A DNA stretch of 64,000 bases from Vandiemenella viatica (lineage: Eukaryota; Arthropoda; Insecta; Orthoptera; Morabidae), in the NCBI GenBank assembly GCA_031002005.1, contig CM061914.1:14866148-14930147 (forward strand), read 5' to 3'. The translations under genes were made by a program, and so were the position numbers. Below are positions 1 to 11,199 of this stretch, one piece after another; within the stretch, counting starts at the first letter, position 1; every line of letters begins with the position of its first letter. A model generated the notes under the pieces. It ran no database searches. It saw only the letters and a program-made list of their open reading frames with translations, and was not told where the DNA came from.

Positions 1-1727
1 ATGTATTTGGTAACGAATGGAATTGTGGTGTATGCATGGACATATGTGTGGTGTGCGTGTTCCTATTTGGTCGTGTGTCTAATTATGGTGATAGTACTCT
101 ACTCTATATCAAGATTTCACCATCAGTGGCCACCTATGAGTTGATGGTAGACTTAGTCAGTTGGGTGTGATGAGCACTGATATGTGTGGCAAATACATAT
201 CACACTTCGGACATGCTGCAACTATTCAGTCTAGACGTAAGGAGTTCAGACCCTTTCCTCGAGTTACCTGTATGTGTGTAGTGATGTATGGAACTGTGTG
301 TATGCATGGACATGTGCGTGTGTGTGTGTATGTATGTGTGTCTTTCTATGTAGTTGTGTGTATATCACGATAGAATTATACTCGACTTTGAGATTTCACA
401 ATGACCTGCTACCTATGTGTTGATGATACATGTAATCAATTGGGTGTGATGAATAATCCGTATGGCATAAGTACTGAGATGAATGGCGAAAATATGTCAT
501 CCTTTGCACACATTCTAACATGTATGTCTGATGATTTTTGCCCAGTCATGGAGGATCTGTCCCATGCGTTCCCATGTTGTATCGTGCTCACTGTAGGCAT
601 GGAAATGCACGTGTGTGTGTGTGTGTCTTTCTGTGTATGTATGCGAAAATATAATGATACATTCCTTCATCTCGTATGTCTGGATGTATGATGTGCTGAT
701 CCTACACTTATGTTTCTATGCGCTTATGTGTGGTGACACATGGATTTGTAGGTGAGACCTAGTATGAATATGATATCTGTCTGATTACCAAGTGTCTACT
801 GCTGGGGCATATGTTACTGTATGTCAGAAAGAGCTTGGGTGTGGGATAGACGTGGTGGTGCTGATCTGAACAGTTTTGAATCTAGGACACATGATACTGG
901 ATGGCAGAGAGGTCTGTACTGTGAGACGATGTTACTGATGATTTTTTTGGTCAGTCATGAACCATTGGGGTTCTGCACCACTTTTTCGTTGCAATAATTG
1001 GCCTGGTTATTGTGTCGAGTTCAATGTTGGCATGGAAATGTATGTGTGTGTGTGTGTGCGTCTCTATCTGTGTGTGTATGTGTAAATATGGTGATACATT
1101 ATGTAAACTCGTCTGCCTGGATGTATGATTTGCTGTTCCCCCACTTAAGTTTCTTAGTGCTTTTGTGTGGAGACGTATGGATTTGTAGGTGAGGTCTAGT
1201 ATGAAAATGAGGGGTTCTGGTATCTGCTGATAGTCAAGAGTCTATTACAACTTATGGCACCTGGGGGCACTTTTAATGAATGGCTGAAAGGGTTTCGGTG
1301 TAGTGGGGACGTGTTGGTGATCTATGTGTTGATGTGTAATCAATTGGGTGTGATGAACACTATTTATGGGATAAACACTGTGGTGAAAACATGACATCTT
1401 TTGCACACCCTCTCTCTCGTCAGGCTGATGATAACAGAGGAGAGGTCTGTTTTTCATTCAGTCATGAGGCAAGAGATTTCTGCACCACTTTTTCGTTTCC
1501 ATGATTGGTGCAGGTAGTTGTGCTGAACTTGCTGTAGACATGGACATGTGTATCTTCGTCTCTCTTTGTTCATGTAAGCGTAAGTATGGTGATACCTGAC
1601 TTTAACTCGTCTGTCTGATGATTTTTGTAACGAGAGTTCTGTCCAGTGAATCAGTGGTAACGACAATTCTGTCCCACTTCATCGTTTCCATGATGCTTGC
1701 TGTTGTTTATGTCGACCTCGCTGTATG

Positions 1728-1788
<61 letters not shown>

Positions 1789-1990
1789 ACGTCTCCCTCT
1801 GGGTATTTTGGTGCTGGTTGTTATGTCAAGATCGCTTTAGGCATGGAAGATGTGTGTGTGTGCGTGAGTCCTCTGTGGATTTGAGTCTAAAATATATGGT
1901 TATAGAATTATACTCATCATCAATGTGAACCATTTTTTCAGGGATTAGGCACTCTTCCATTCCACTGTGCTGTTTACAGCTTACTGCTGT
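1..1990. repeat. Diverged GT-rich tandem repeat block
   Basis: The block is made of imperfect units of roughly 400-500 bases. Recurring landmarks are a cagtcatg box (near 546, 953, 1461), a following phrase ending in ggcatggaaatg or gacatggacatg, a run of gt dinucleotides, and a box reading gtctgtctgg-atgtatgat. The units differ by many substitutions and indels, so this is an old tandem array. Open frames here encode cysteine/valine runs produced by the gt repeats and are not genes. The same style of unit recurs at 5350-5900. Confidence 0.65.
1731..1786. repeat. (GT)28 microsatellite
   Basis: An uninterrupted run of gt dinucleotides, the longest in the window. Shorter runs sit near 310, 608, 1040, 1852 and 5420, at equivalent places in the surrounding repeat units, so the microsatellites probably expanded from a gt tract present in the ancestral unit. 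Confidence 0.95.
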
Positions 1991-1992
1991 TT

Positions 1993-2194
1993 GTGTTGGC
2001 ATACGAACTGTGTTTCTCACGTTTTTCACTATATGCACTTCGGGGTAAAAATCATTTAATGGAGAGGGTGCTGAGGGGCTGTGCCAGAGAAACGAAGTAC
2101 TTGAGTACAAAGCCACAGTCAGGCTATAGTGGTATAGTATGGAGTCCATATTTCTTTTGTACATCAAATGCAGGGTGCAAAGGAGGGTAGCTAG
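1993..2194 (+). pseudogene. CR1-like reverse-transcriptase C-terminal remnant, 5' half
   Basis: Degenerate relic of the region after the polymerase core of a CR1-like LINE. The frame gives pieces resembling W-S-P-Y-F followed by an Arg-rich stretch, matching the WGPxF...QRxAARF region readable in the better CR1 copies near 48490-48590. It is cut at 2194 by the hAT element that follows, and the reading resumes at 4922. No intact frame remains. Confidence 0.6.
2187..2194. repeat. 8-bp target-site duplication GTAGCTAG (left)
   Basis: Exact copy of 4922-4929. Eight-base duplications are the hallmark of hAT transposition. Confidence 0.9.
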
Positions 2195-2997
2195 CAGGGG
2201 CGCCGACTCTGTGGGTGCTCGGGGGCTCTGGCACCCATGAGAGGTAAATAGTGGGTGCGGAGCACCCATGAGCACAGACGTCAACAGTAATCAGTAATGG
2301 ACTTCCAGCGACACCTGTATTACTTACGTCATGCGTCGCCTGGCAAGGCAAGACGTCTCGAGATCGCGCTTGCTTACGATGTGAGTGTGAACGTCATGCC
2401 CAAAGAGAATATAAACACTACGTTAGGTCATACCTAACACTATCTACTGTGTGGTAAGTGTAGGTTTGATTAGTAAATAGCCGCACACAAGCAAATCGAG
2501 CAACTCGACCCCGCGCTACTGCGCTCAAAACTTGCCCGCCATTGGTCGCGCCTCATCCGTCCGCCGCGTAGCCAGCGCTTTCGCAGCCGCGGCTCGCAGG
2601 CTCTCTCAGGTGTCCTGTTGGTAAACAAAACACATTAAGAGCAGGCTGCGACTGATGTTATCGTGTTTATTTCTGAAAATTATTAGTTTTGACAGATAAA
2701 TTCGTCTTCCGAAATCGTAACCTGAAGAACACTCCACTAGTAGCTCTTCTCAGCTTAGTACAGCTCAGCAAATGCAACCAGAAGCCTAGCCATAAAGGAC
2801 CACGAGGACAAATATTCAAATTGCATTCGATGTTGAAGCTGTGAGCACAGGATATTTTCGAGTTAAACACGTGGCAACAAATATGGGAGGCTGTCATACG
2901 ATATTACTAACGAAGCGTGTGCAATTTTGAGTGACAAAATACTGCATAAGATAATAAAAGTACTGCAAAATGAGGTCTGATTTGTTTGAAATTTTGA

Positions 2998-3213
2998 TTG
3001 ACTACAGTACTAAGAAGATTCGACATAAATATCAAAATGTGTAGGGGTCTATATACAGATGGTGCTTCTGATGTTCAAGCGCATACTTGTGGATTTAATC
3101 TATTGAAGCAAGGGCAATTCTTGGTGCATTACACCGCTCACTCGTTAAACCTGGTGGTTCAAGTAACAATAGGAGAAGTAGGTATATGTAGCAAGCGATA
3201 TTTTACCGTGTAG
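2998..3213 (+). pseudogene. hAT transposase fragment (central catalytic region)
   Basis: A 71-codon frame containing C-R-G-L-Y-T-D-G-A-S-D followed about 27 residues later by V-H-Y-T-A-H-S-L-N-L-V-V. This order matches the conserved hAT block in which a C-R-G-x-G-Y-D-G-A-x-N phrase precedes a C-x-A-H-x-L-N-L motif. The expected Cys of the second motif is Tyr here. It lies inside the hAT at 2195-4921 and is cut off by a stop at 3213. Confidence 0.7.
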
Positions 3214-3987
3214 TTTTCGTGAGTGGTTCATCGAAAAACCAGGCTTGTTTTAAATCACTACAGGCACCTCTCTTTGTGGATTTTTTGACCAATAATATAG
3301 TGTTGTCGTATATCTTCCTTAAAAACTATTCTAAACTATTATAGTGTGCTGGTATGTTCTTTGAACGACACAAAAAGTCAAGAAGATAATATCTGAGCGA
3401 AATCAAAATGTTTTTCAAAACGTCTTCAGTCTTTTGAATCTATTTTTATTATCATTTCTGATAGAAATTCTCGTTCGTTTCGAAGCTTTACACGGAAACT
3501 TACAAATGATTTTTTTCCACCTGCAAAAATCTGTAGGTAATACTGTCAAGCACGTCATATCATCCAAATGAACTGGCGAAAAATTTCAAAACCCTTCGAA
3601 ATCGAGTCTTGACTCGGTTTTTATATTGGATGATAAACATTAATAACTCCAAAAATAAGGAGGATAAATAAACGTATAGACGATTCATGATGTGAACCGC
3701 ATTAATTTTCCGCGCGCGTTGACTGGCATAAAAATATATCTTGTAGTTTTAGATAAATTCATTGGCCGTAGCGACCAGCACTTTACTAAAAATGCTATGA
3801 CAGATTTGAGTAAGGTGGAACTATTTCTTGCTGAAATCATACATGCAGCAGTTACGTGAAAGAGTTCTACGAAGATCTAATTGATGTGATTCACTTGGTT
3901 CCTCATCATGCTATTAGCAATTGCATGAACAAAAAATTGTCAGACTGAACAATATGTATAATTTGGTATCGTGAATCTACCCAAGAT

Positions 3988-4182
3988 ATGATGCCTGAAA
4001 TCATCAAATTTTTAAAAATCATTTCAACTATTCCAGAACGATCATTTTCAGCATTACAGAGAAGAAAAACTTATTTGAGGAGTACCTTGCCTCAGCAAAG
4101 ATTGAATGATTTCAGGGTTGTCCACGTTAACCGAGAAATAGCAGGTAATGTTGACCTACATATTTTGCTGATACATTTATAA
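3988..4182 (+). pseudogene. hAT transposase fragment (C-terminal dimerisation region)
   Basis: Contains I-P-E-R-S-F-S-A-L-Q-R-R-K-T-Y-L-R-S-T followed by L-P-Q-Q-R-L-N, the very conserved C-terminal block of hAT transposases (E-R-x-F-S-x-L-x-x-x-K-x-x-x-R-S-x-M). This fixes the element's coding strand as plus. The sequence between the central and C-terminal pieces no longer translates. Confidence 0.8.
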
Positions 4183-4329
4183 CTACTGTAGAGCTGTAGT
4201 TTGACAAAATAAGTTTGCAATGAAAAAATTGATATTATATAAATTAAAAATGTAGTTTCTTAAAAAGGTTTATTAATACTGATTTTTTGATCATACAATT
4301 CTTAGTAAAACTGTGTACATGAAGTATGT

Positions 4330-4399
4330 GCTAATACATATATCCAGTTAATAAAAAGTATGCTGCTAATACATATATCCAGTTAATAAAAAGTATGCT
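4330..4399. repeat. 35-bp perfect tandem duplication
   Basis: A 35-base unit beginning gctaatacatatatcc is present twice in immediate succession (4330-4364 and 4365-4399) without differences, so the duplication is younger than the decay of the surrounding hAT. Confidence 0.9.
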
Positions 4400-4921
4400 A
4401 TACACTGATAATGATTTCATTTTTATACTTATATTATTATGATCGGAATCCGTTCCTTATTGTTCAATCTATTACTATTATAAAGTTGAAATTCTATAAC
4501 TTTGTAACTCAATCGCGTTAAAAAGGCTGAACCAATTTTAATTAAATTTAGTGTGTTTTTTGGCCTGGAATAGAATAAAAAAAACAAAATCCTTCTTTCC
4601 TACTCTGCCTGTCTGCTCGCTTCTTACTTGAAATCTACTGAATGGATCTAGTTGCGATTTTCACTATTATATAATACTGTTTGGTGCCTCCGATTTCGTT
4701 CATGTTTGTCAAGGATTTGGAAAGTTTTTATTTAATTTGCATGAAAACCCTAAATGTTTTATTGATAAAAAGTAGCGTATGTTATTTTCTGCCAAATCAG
4801 TAACCCGTCAGTGATAGTTTCGTCGAAATTAGTTCACACTTTGTGCCGGTTCAAAAAATAAAAAAAGTGTCATCAAGTGGGCATGAGCACCCACGAGGTT
4901 TTCTAAAACTCGGCGCCCCTG

Positions 4922-5060
4922 GTAGCTAGATTTATTAGTGGAAAACATTCAACAAGTGACATAATAAAGGAGCTGATTTTGGTGTCACTGGAAGATACAG
5001 AGAGTGGTGGGGGCTGTATGTGGCGTAAAATGATGTTAGAATGGATATGGTTGGAATAAT
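4922..5060 (+). pseudogene. CR1-like reverse-transcriptase remnant, 3' half after hAT
   Basis: Continuation of the relic ending at 2194. Starting with the second GTAGCTAG copy it reads V-A-R-F-I-S-G-K-H-S-T-S-D-I-I-K-E-L, then V-S-L-E-D. The better CR1 copy at 48540-48600 has A-A-R-F-V-S-G-N-Y at the equivalent place. Confidence 0.65.
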
Positions 5061-5132
5061 TCTGAGTGTTGTATTGAGCCTAAGTTGACCATGACCACAA
5101 TCTGGCGCTTGACTTTAGGTGATAAGGCCTGA

Positions 5133-5348
5133 GTGGATAAACCTGTTGGGATACGAACTGTTTTTCACACGTTGTTCACTATATGTCATTCGGGGGCAAA
5201 AATCGCGATGAGTGGATGTACCAGAGAAGCGAAGAACTTGTATTACAAACCCACAATCAGACCATTGCTTGGATGTAATGGTGCAATATGGGGTCCACAG
5301 TTTTTGGATTTGAAATACAGTGTGCACGGGAAGGCAGCAAGAGTGTAA
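5133..5348 (+). pseudogene. Second CR1-like reverse-transcriptase fragment
   Basis: A 71-codon open frame ending P-L-L-G-C-N-G-A-I-W-G-P-Q-F-L followed by K-A-A-R-V. It aligns with the R-P-L-L-E-Y-G-S-M-E-W-G-P-H-F segment of the nested CR1 at 48480. It also matches 1993-2190 base for base over long stretches, so these are two copies of one relic rather than independent insertions. Confidence 0.6.
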
Positions 5349-5850
5349 ATATGGTGATACCTTCCTTTCTCTCGTCTGTCCGCATGTAGGATGTGTAGTT
5401 CATTTCCACCACTAATGTGTGTGTGTGTGTGTGTTTTGTGAGTGTTGAGTGAGCATCAACAGTACGGCATTGCAGCCTGTATTAAGAAAGGCTCTTGTAT
5501 CTACTCATGCCTTTGTGGTACTAGGGGCACAAGTTACTGGATGGCTTGTTGTTATGTGGTTGATATGAGATGATGCTGATGTGAACAGTTTCATACTTGT
5601 GCACATTCTAATAGATGGCAAAGATGTTTGAGGCGTGTGAGAGGCGGGGTGACGCTAATATAACCTGGGGTAGTAGTTACTGATGGATTTTTTCTGTTTC
5701 CAGGATTAATATGGAGTCCACAGTTTTTTGAATTGAAATGCTGTGTGCGCGGGAAGGCAGCTAGAGTGTAAATATGGTGATACCATTATTTCACTCGTCT
5801 GTCTGCGTGTAGTGTGTGTAGTTAATTTCCACCACTAATGTGTGTTTGTT
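5290..5850. repeat. Two copies of a ~420-bp unit containing the CR1 relic
   Basis: The stretch ggtccacagtttttggattt through aaatatggtgatacc at 5294-5361 recurs with small changes at 5711-5783. Both copies are followed by a gtctgtctgcg-like box and catttccaccactaatgtg. The CR1 fragment has therefore been carried along in local tandem duplication. Confidence 0.6.
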
Positions 5851-6269
5851 TTGTGACATATGCAGCTGTGAGTGAGAATCCAACATATGACATTGGAGAA
5901 AAAGTGTATACATCTCCACATCAGGTATTGTTCTCACTGTTTGCGGTATATTCTTTACAATTACTACTCCAGTTTCACCTACACTGCCCATACCTACATA
6001 CATTTGCCTTATACATGCCCAAATCCTTCTTAAAACTTATCCTTTAATGAGTGCGGATGTGTTTTTTATGCACAGAGCAATATGTTGAGCTCAGAGACAA
6101 GAGACGATCGTGATATTAAATTTTTTTATCTGACTGACAGACTGTTTGCTCCCTAAGTCCAGTACGAATGCTCGGTTAGGTCACCTAGTACCACGTTAGG
6201 CATTCGTTTGTCTTGAATCTTTGCTTTTGAAAGTGTACACAACCATTAAAGTTGTTATCCTCAGAAAAG

Positions 6270-6440
6270 ACCTACAGTTTAACATGTAATCCGGGCCACG
6301 GAAGCGTTCTGGCGAACTTCACATTACACAGCAATCTGTACCAGAGGTGAAGGTGGGTTAAGGGCTTATGAAAATCACCACCCAGACAGGGATACAAACC
6401 GAGTACCTTTCTATCTCGCCTTAACCACTGAGCCATAGTA
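6270..6440 (-). mobile_element. tRNA-derived SINE
   Basis: Read on the minus strand, the 5' end has tggctcagtggttaaggcg (an A-box-like promoter with D-arm) and, about 35 bases on, ggtttgtatccctg (a B-box-like promoter resembling GGTTCGAATCC). A non-tRNA body extends towards 6270. The head is tRNA-like but the body is far longer than a tRNA and no acceptor-stem pairing is seen, so a SINE is preferred. It is a different family from the SINEs at 15305 and 37367. The boundaries are approximate. Confidence 0.6.
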
Positions 6441-7110
6441 GAGATGCTGAGATTTAATGTTTAAATGAATTCTTACTTCCCTCGTGACATTCGAGTATGA
6501 GATACATCCGTTAGTTGCACGTCTATGTTATTCACAGTAATGTGTAAGGCAGAGAATTTATGCCACCCATATAAAAACATTTCCCATCTCATAAACATTA
6601 GCAACGTTTATAGGTATACATGCTTTGTCATGGATTTTCAAAATGTGGAAAGCAATAAATGGTTATTGATTGAAGAATTAGGGAGTGGGGGGTGGGGGGG
6701 GGGGGGAGGGCAGTATGTGAAGGCAAGAGAAGCTACGACACACATGAAATAAAACCATAAGTATTGAATTATGTATTATTATGCAATAAAATGTATTTTT
6801 AAATTTCAATAAATCTGTATCATTTACCAAAAAATTATGTATTTTATTTAACTAAACATCTACCTCACAATTTTGTATATTCATTGAGTAAGATGGAGTA
6901 GTATGTACCCTTATCACGTGTATAAAATACTAGAAATGGAGAGAGAATATAGTTTATAACTGACATATCACATGAGTCGCGTTGGGTATAATTGAAAGAC
7001 ATGAAGCAGATGAAATAGAGCTCTGTGTGTATACAAGTAACACATTGGTAATGAGGATGTTGGGAGGAAATAAATAGCCTTTAAACAGCACCGAAAATTC
7101 CATTAAATAT
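6441..7110. other. Stretch without recognised gene
   Basis: AT-rich sequence with a guanine-rich run near 6683-6711. The frame across that run encodes Gly repeats and is not regarded as coding. I recognise no element ends here. Confidence 0.5.
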
Positions 7111-7129
7111 GATGTTAAGAGCATGACCA

Positions 7130-7570
7130 TCAAGGGTAATAAGACAATTGGAATGGTAAAAAAATGGCTGCTACATCCATACAAAGAAATGACTTTACAA
7201 AATGTGTATGAGATATAACGTAGAGATGAGTAGGGGGGGGGGGGTGCTGTTTTTCCAGTAAGGACTTGTTTTTAGAGCCAAAAATACTATTTGTAGAAGG
7301 CAACAATAAGTTTCGACCAAAAAAATAGGCTTCAGTTGCAGCCTTACTTTGCTCAATAGACTTAGAAAACATGTTTTCTTGGATTGTTAATTGTGATTTC
7401 AATGCTTTCAATTTACTTTCTTATTTCGCCGTTAGGTGGAAAGTCTGTCTGATATTTACCATGCATTGTTTTAAAATGTTGCTCTAAATTTCCTTTTTTC
7501 GGTATTGCCAAGGATGTATTGCATATTAAGCAGCAACAGTTTTCTTTTACGAGAGTAAAGTGGTAAACCA
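7130..7570 (-). pseudogene. BED-finger hAT transposase, N-terminal remnant
   Basis: On the minus strand from about 7570 the translation runs through C-C-L-I-C-N, then K-K-G-N-L-E-Q-H-F-K-T-M-H, a BED-type zinc finger (Cys pair, later His pair). It continues with Y-Q-T-D-F-P-P and S-I-E-Q-S-K-A-A-T-E-A. This order is characteristic of the vertebrate/arthropod hAT group related to GTF2IRD2 and ZBED genes. A frameshift lies near 7412 and the sequence becomes unrecognisable after about 7200, including a G/C homopolymer at 7231-7241. The likely 5' end of the same element is at 12731. Confidence 0.7.
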
Positions 7571-7971
7571 GTTCCAATTCTTGGTGAAAGTGATGTTTTT
7601 AATTTCTTTATAGCACATTTTTCAAGGATCTACATAATTAAAATATTGATAACATAATTTGTATAATAACAAAAATAGAAATATACTACCAGTAAATGTG
7701 AACTAAATTTATTTTCGTAGTGATGGCACATAGTAAGTGAGTGAACATTATCGAAGGGTTCGTTTGCCACAGTAAAAATATCGAAAATATTATCTTACTT
7801 TATCTGATGAATCTTCAGAAGCATTTCTTTCTTCATTTGACGTTCCTTTAGCGTTTCTCTTTAACCACTTAACAATGGCGTATGAGGCCCAATGCAGAGT
7901 CTAATCGTGATTTACATTTACGTTGACGTCGTAATTCCGCTAGTCCCTGTCGTCAGCTGAAGGATTGACAG

Positions 7972-7979
7972 CGTCCCAC
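7972..7979. repeat. 8-bp target-site duplication CGTCCCAC (left)
   Basis: Exact copy of 12604-12611, immediately outside the inverted ends of the 4.6 kb element. P-superfamily and hAT elements both make 8-bp duplications. Confidence 0.8.
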
Positions 7980-8168
7980 CATGGAGGAAGAAATATATGG
8001 AGACGAAATAACGCCAAATCGGTGAAACCTCATACAAAAACTCGTCTCCTACTGCGCATGCGCGGCGGCCACAGGCGGCCATAGGAATCACCCCAAAACA
8101 TTGGGCTGTTTGAACTGTGTACGCTGCTGTGAACAGTTTATTTTCTAATATTTCAAAGTTTTTTTATA

Positions 8169-8240
8169 ATGCCAAGCTGTGTTTAAAATGGTTGCATAAA
8201 CAGACAAGGTAGGAAACAATCTGGAATAACGTTTCGTAAC
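8169..8240 (+). pseudogene. THAP-domain first exon, left arm (broken)
   Basis: ATG at 8169 opens M-P-S-C-V-stop-N-G-C-I-N-R-Q, then S-G-I-T-F-R. The THAP zinc-finger signature begins M-P-x-x-C and ends its first part with F-H-R. The Cys pair is visible, with one stop codon between the two Cys, and the His of F-H-R is lost. The splice donor seen in the right-arm copy is mutated here. P-element transposases and THAP9 begin with such a domain, which binds DNA. Confidence 0.6.
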
Positions 8241-8998
8241 TAAATCAGGTTGTAATTATTGTTCTTGAAGTGTTTGATAGATAACTGCAAGATTAGAGCC
8301 TATCGCTATAAATTTATTAATTGCTCTCAATAGGATGATATCGTTCTCAAGTGTTTGTTGGTGTAGCGTAGACAATCAGCATATGTTACTACTTTGCACC
8401 TGAAAGGCTAGCCTTATTGTATACAAGTACTGAAAGTCTTATTTAAGCGGGTCAAGTTTACATCGCGATACAGTGAATGTGCATGCTTTAGTCCAGTTTC
8501 AGTTTACACTGAAAGTGTATGATGAAATTAATTGTGATAATTTGTGTTGTGTGAGCTACTATACTTGATGAAGCAAACGTTGTTGTTACCCGAAATGTAT
8601 CTCGCGACGCATTTCATGTATTTAAATCTGTGTACATAGTTTGATTTTGTAGCGGCAATATTAATGGAAATGTGAGTAGGTTGAAATGCGGCGTGTACCA
8701 GAAGGGAACAAACAATTTTTTTATTATCAGTTATTACTAATTTCATGAGCACTATGTTAGTGACACAATGTGTATCGCGATGTAAACTACTCCCATCTAA
8801 GCTTCTGACTGTTGACTTATGGTAAGAAGATAAATCAACTGATATTGCTAGCAAAGTTACTTAGGCCACTAACAGTACAATATTTTCTGAGTAAGCTCAG
8901 AAGCTATGAGGTCTTTTGAAGAATCCATTTTTTGTTTTTTTTTTGTTAAATTCTGAACATTAACTTAACCTAACGTAACCACCCCAGTTTGTAGACAG

Positions 8999-9250
8999 CA
9001 TATCTCGAGAACTAAGCGAGATATCGAAAATATATATTCTTCACTTTCGAGTTATCTTGTCGTGTTTTAAAAGAATTTAGCATCAAATTTGACCTTAGGG
9101 AAATTTTTCTTATGAATTTCAACCCGAAACTCCTCTGACTTGAGACAGTATATCTCGAGAACTAAGCACGATATCAAAAAATTTTATTCTTCATTTTGAT
9201 CTGTCTCGTCGAATTACATAATACTGTAATCCACCATCAAATTGCGGTGC
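8999..9250. repeat. Two ~148-bp repeats with tatctcgag hairpin
   Basis: Two copies (starting near 9000 and 9148) of a unit beginning tatctcgagaactaagc and continuing to an attcttca box. In the first copy tatctcg pairs with cgagata across a short loop. Three inverted copies of the same unit lie at 11200-11620 in the opposite arm. Confidence 0.75.
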
Positions 9251-9346
9251 CTTGAGGTTTTTGTGCCTTTTCCCTGTGTTCCTACGGCCAAGCAATATGG
9301 CGGCTTCCCCACCCCTCTTCTCTCTTCCCGGTGTCACTCCACTACG

Positions 9347-9420
9347 TGGTGAAGGTCCCTTGCGTCGTCTCCATCATGGAGGAAGGAAATGTATGGAGAC
9401 GACTCAAGCGACCTTCACGA
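9347..9420. repeat. 26-bp stem inverted repeat containing TIR-like core
   Basis: gtgaaggtcccttg at 9349 onward through cgtcgtctccat is mirrored by atggagacgactcaag through gaccttcac, with two mismatches in about 26 paired bases. The loop holds catggaggaagg, the same core as the outer ends of the 4.6 kb element, so this may be an internal leftover end from a related copy. Confidence 0.7.
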
Positions 9421-9544
9421 CGCAATGAAGTGAAGCCGGGCGGAGGAGGAGTGGGGGGAGTGGGGAGGCATGGCCTAACCCATACAGACACGGCGTATAT
9501 GTACAAAAATCTCAAGGGGACTCTAGGATTAACGTAACATCGCA

Positions 9545-11181
9545 ATAATGTATTTAAAAAAGCTTTCACGTCAGAAAACTCGGAGGAGATTCCGATATTT
9601 AACAATCGAACCAACAAAATTATGAATGATCTCGTCATCGATTTCGAGGGAATAACTAAACTGCTTATGAATGTAAATCCCAAATGGCTCCCGGACCAGA
9701 CGGTATTCCTACAAGATTCTAACGCAAAGGAAATTCGCCATATTTGATGAAATTATATACCGCCTCCTTGGATCAAGGAAAAATACCAGCCGATTGGAAG
9801 ACCGCCATCGTAAGTCCAGTGTTCAAAAGTGGGAATGTTAATGATCCTCAAAATTATAGGCCGATCTCGTTAACCTCAATATTTTGCAGGATTTTAGAAC
9901 ACATCATCTATTCAAATGTCATGCGGTTTTTTAATGAAGATGAGCTTTTGAACCCAAATCAACATGGATTCAGAAAAGGCCGATGCTGCGAAACACAACT
10001 TGCCCTTTTAATTCACGACTTGAGCCCTATTATAGATGAGCAATCCCAGGTTGATTAGTTTTATTAGACTTCCAGAAAGCTTTTCTCGACGGTGAGCGTT
10101 CATCACTTGCCGAAGTGAGGTCCGGGGTTCCGCAGGGAAGCGTGATAGGGCCTCTGTTGTTTCTCATATATATTAATTATTTGTGCGACATCATAAGGGG
10201 AATGAAAAGATTATTTGCCGATGATGCTATTATTTATCGTGAAATCACAACCCAGGACGACTGCGCTTGTTACAAGACGATATTATGAAAATAATTGCGT
10301 GGTGTAAAGATTGGCAGTTGGAGTTAAAAAGTGCCAAGTCATGCGTGTAAGTAAAAAGGTTACACCATTTAGCTTTGGATATACAATTAATGGCACTGTC
10401 CTTAGAACGGTAGATTCAGCTAAATACCTAGGGGTAACAATTCGTAATAATTTGTCATGGAATGAGCATATCGAGAATGTAATTGGGAAAGCAAATCGTA
10501 TGATTCGATTTCTAGCTCGTAATTTAAAACAATGCACTCCGGAATTTAAATCGATTGCGTACAAGTCACTAGTGAGGCCTCACTTGGAATATTGTTGCTC
10601 TGTATGGGGTCCCCATCAAAAGGGATTAATGGATGCATTAGAGATGGTCCAAGGAAGAGCCGCCCGATTCGTGACAGGTATATATAGTTGGAGGGAAAGC
10701 GTAAATGCCATGTTGAAGGAGTTAGGTTGGGAAGACTTGGAGTACCGAAGGCGTTGCTCTCGACGGAAGCTAATTGAAAAATTCTCGACTGACGTATTTC
10801 GGAATGACAGCAATCAAATATTGCTACCAGCAACTTTGATATCTCGGAATGACCGCGAAAATAAGATAAGAGAAATCAGGGCCAGAACCGATACATTTCT
10901 CTATTCATTTTTTCCACGAGCTATTAGGGAGTGGAATAGAAAGGATTACCGGGTGAGTAGACATAAAATCGGACTGGAGTAGCTTCCAATAAAGCACTCC
11001 GGCCATCCTGATCTGGGTTTTCCATGGTTTCCCTAGATCGCTCCAGGCAAATGCTGGGATGGTTCCTCACAATAGCCCATGGGCGCCACTTGCCATATCC
11101 AAACCATTACCTTTCCTGATAGGTGCAATGCACCCTCCACCAAACACTTTTAGTGAATCGCGGAGTAATAGTAATAGTAAT
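9545..11181 (+). pseudogene. Truncated LINE, reverse transcriptase with internal deletion
   Basis: Starting near 9550 the frames read through G-P-D-G-I-P-T, then N-Y-R-P-I-S-L-T-S (9850-9890), L-L-D-F-Q-K-A-F, V-P-Q-G-S-V-I-G-P, L-F-A-D-D-A (about 10212-10228), and after a frameshift the 10311-10982 frame with Y-L-G-V-T-I and A-A-R-F-V-T-G. The F-A-D-D catalytic motif is kept. Between L-L-D-F-Q-K-A-F and D-G-E-R-S-S about 35-40 residues expected in this family are missing (near 10085). The 3' part ends in an agtaat repeat (11164-11181). Clade is probably CR1/L2-like. It sits in the middle of the P-like element. Confidence 0.8.
11010..11095. repeat. LINE 3' UTR box shared with SINE
   Basis: The stretch from catcctgatctgggttttcc through ctccaggcaaatgctgggat is nearly identical to 15380-15445 in the tRNA-SINE and to the complement of 37480-37545. 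In the LINE it lies just after the reverse-transcriptase stop codon and about 90 bases before the 3' end. Confidence 0.8.
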
Positions 11182-11199
11182 CTAGAGATGGATTATTAT

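Larger units (their letters stand above)
2195..4921 (+). mobile_element. hAT DNA transposon, 2.7 kb, degenerate
   Basis: Ends are CAGGGGCGCCGA on the left and its complement TCGGCGCCCCTG on the right, bracketed by perfect GTAGCTAG duplications. Removing the element and one duplication rejoins the interrupted CR1 relic into a readable R-V-A-R-F-I-S-G-K-H-S phrase, which supports the boundaries independently. Inside are two recognisable transposase pieces on the plus strand, one central and one C-terminal, separated by noncoding sequence with many stops. It is dead as an autonomous element. Confidence 0.9.

Noticed and set aside
161..1928. Several 60-90 codon frames rich in Cys and Val
   Set aside because: They translate gt microsatellites in a tandem repeat and share no start context or domain.
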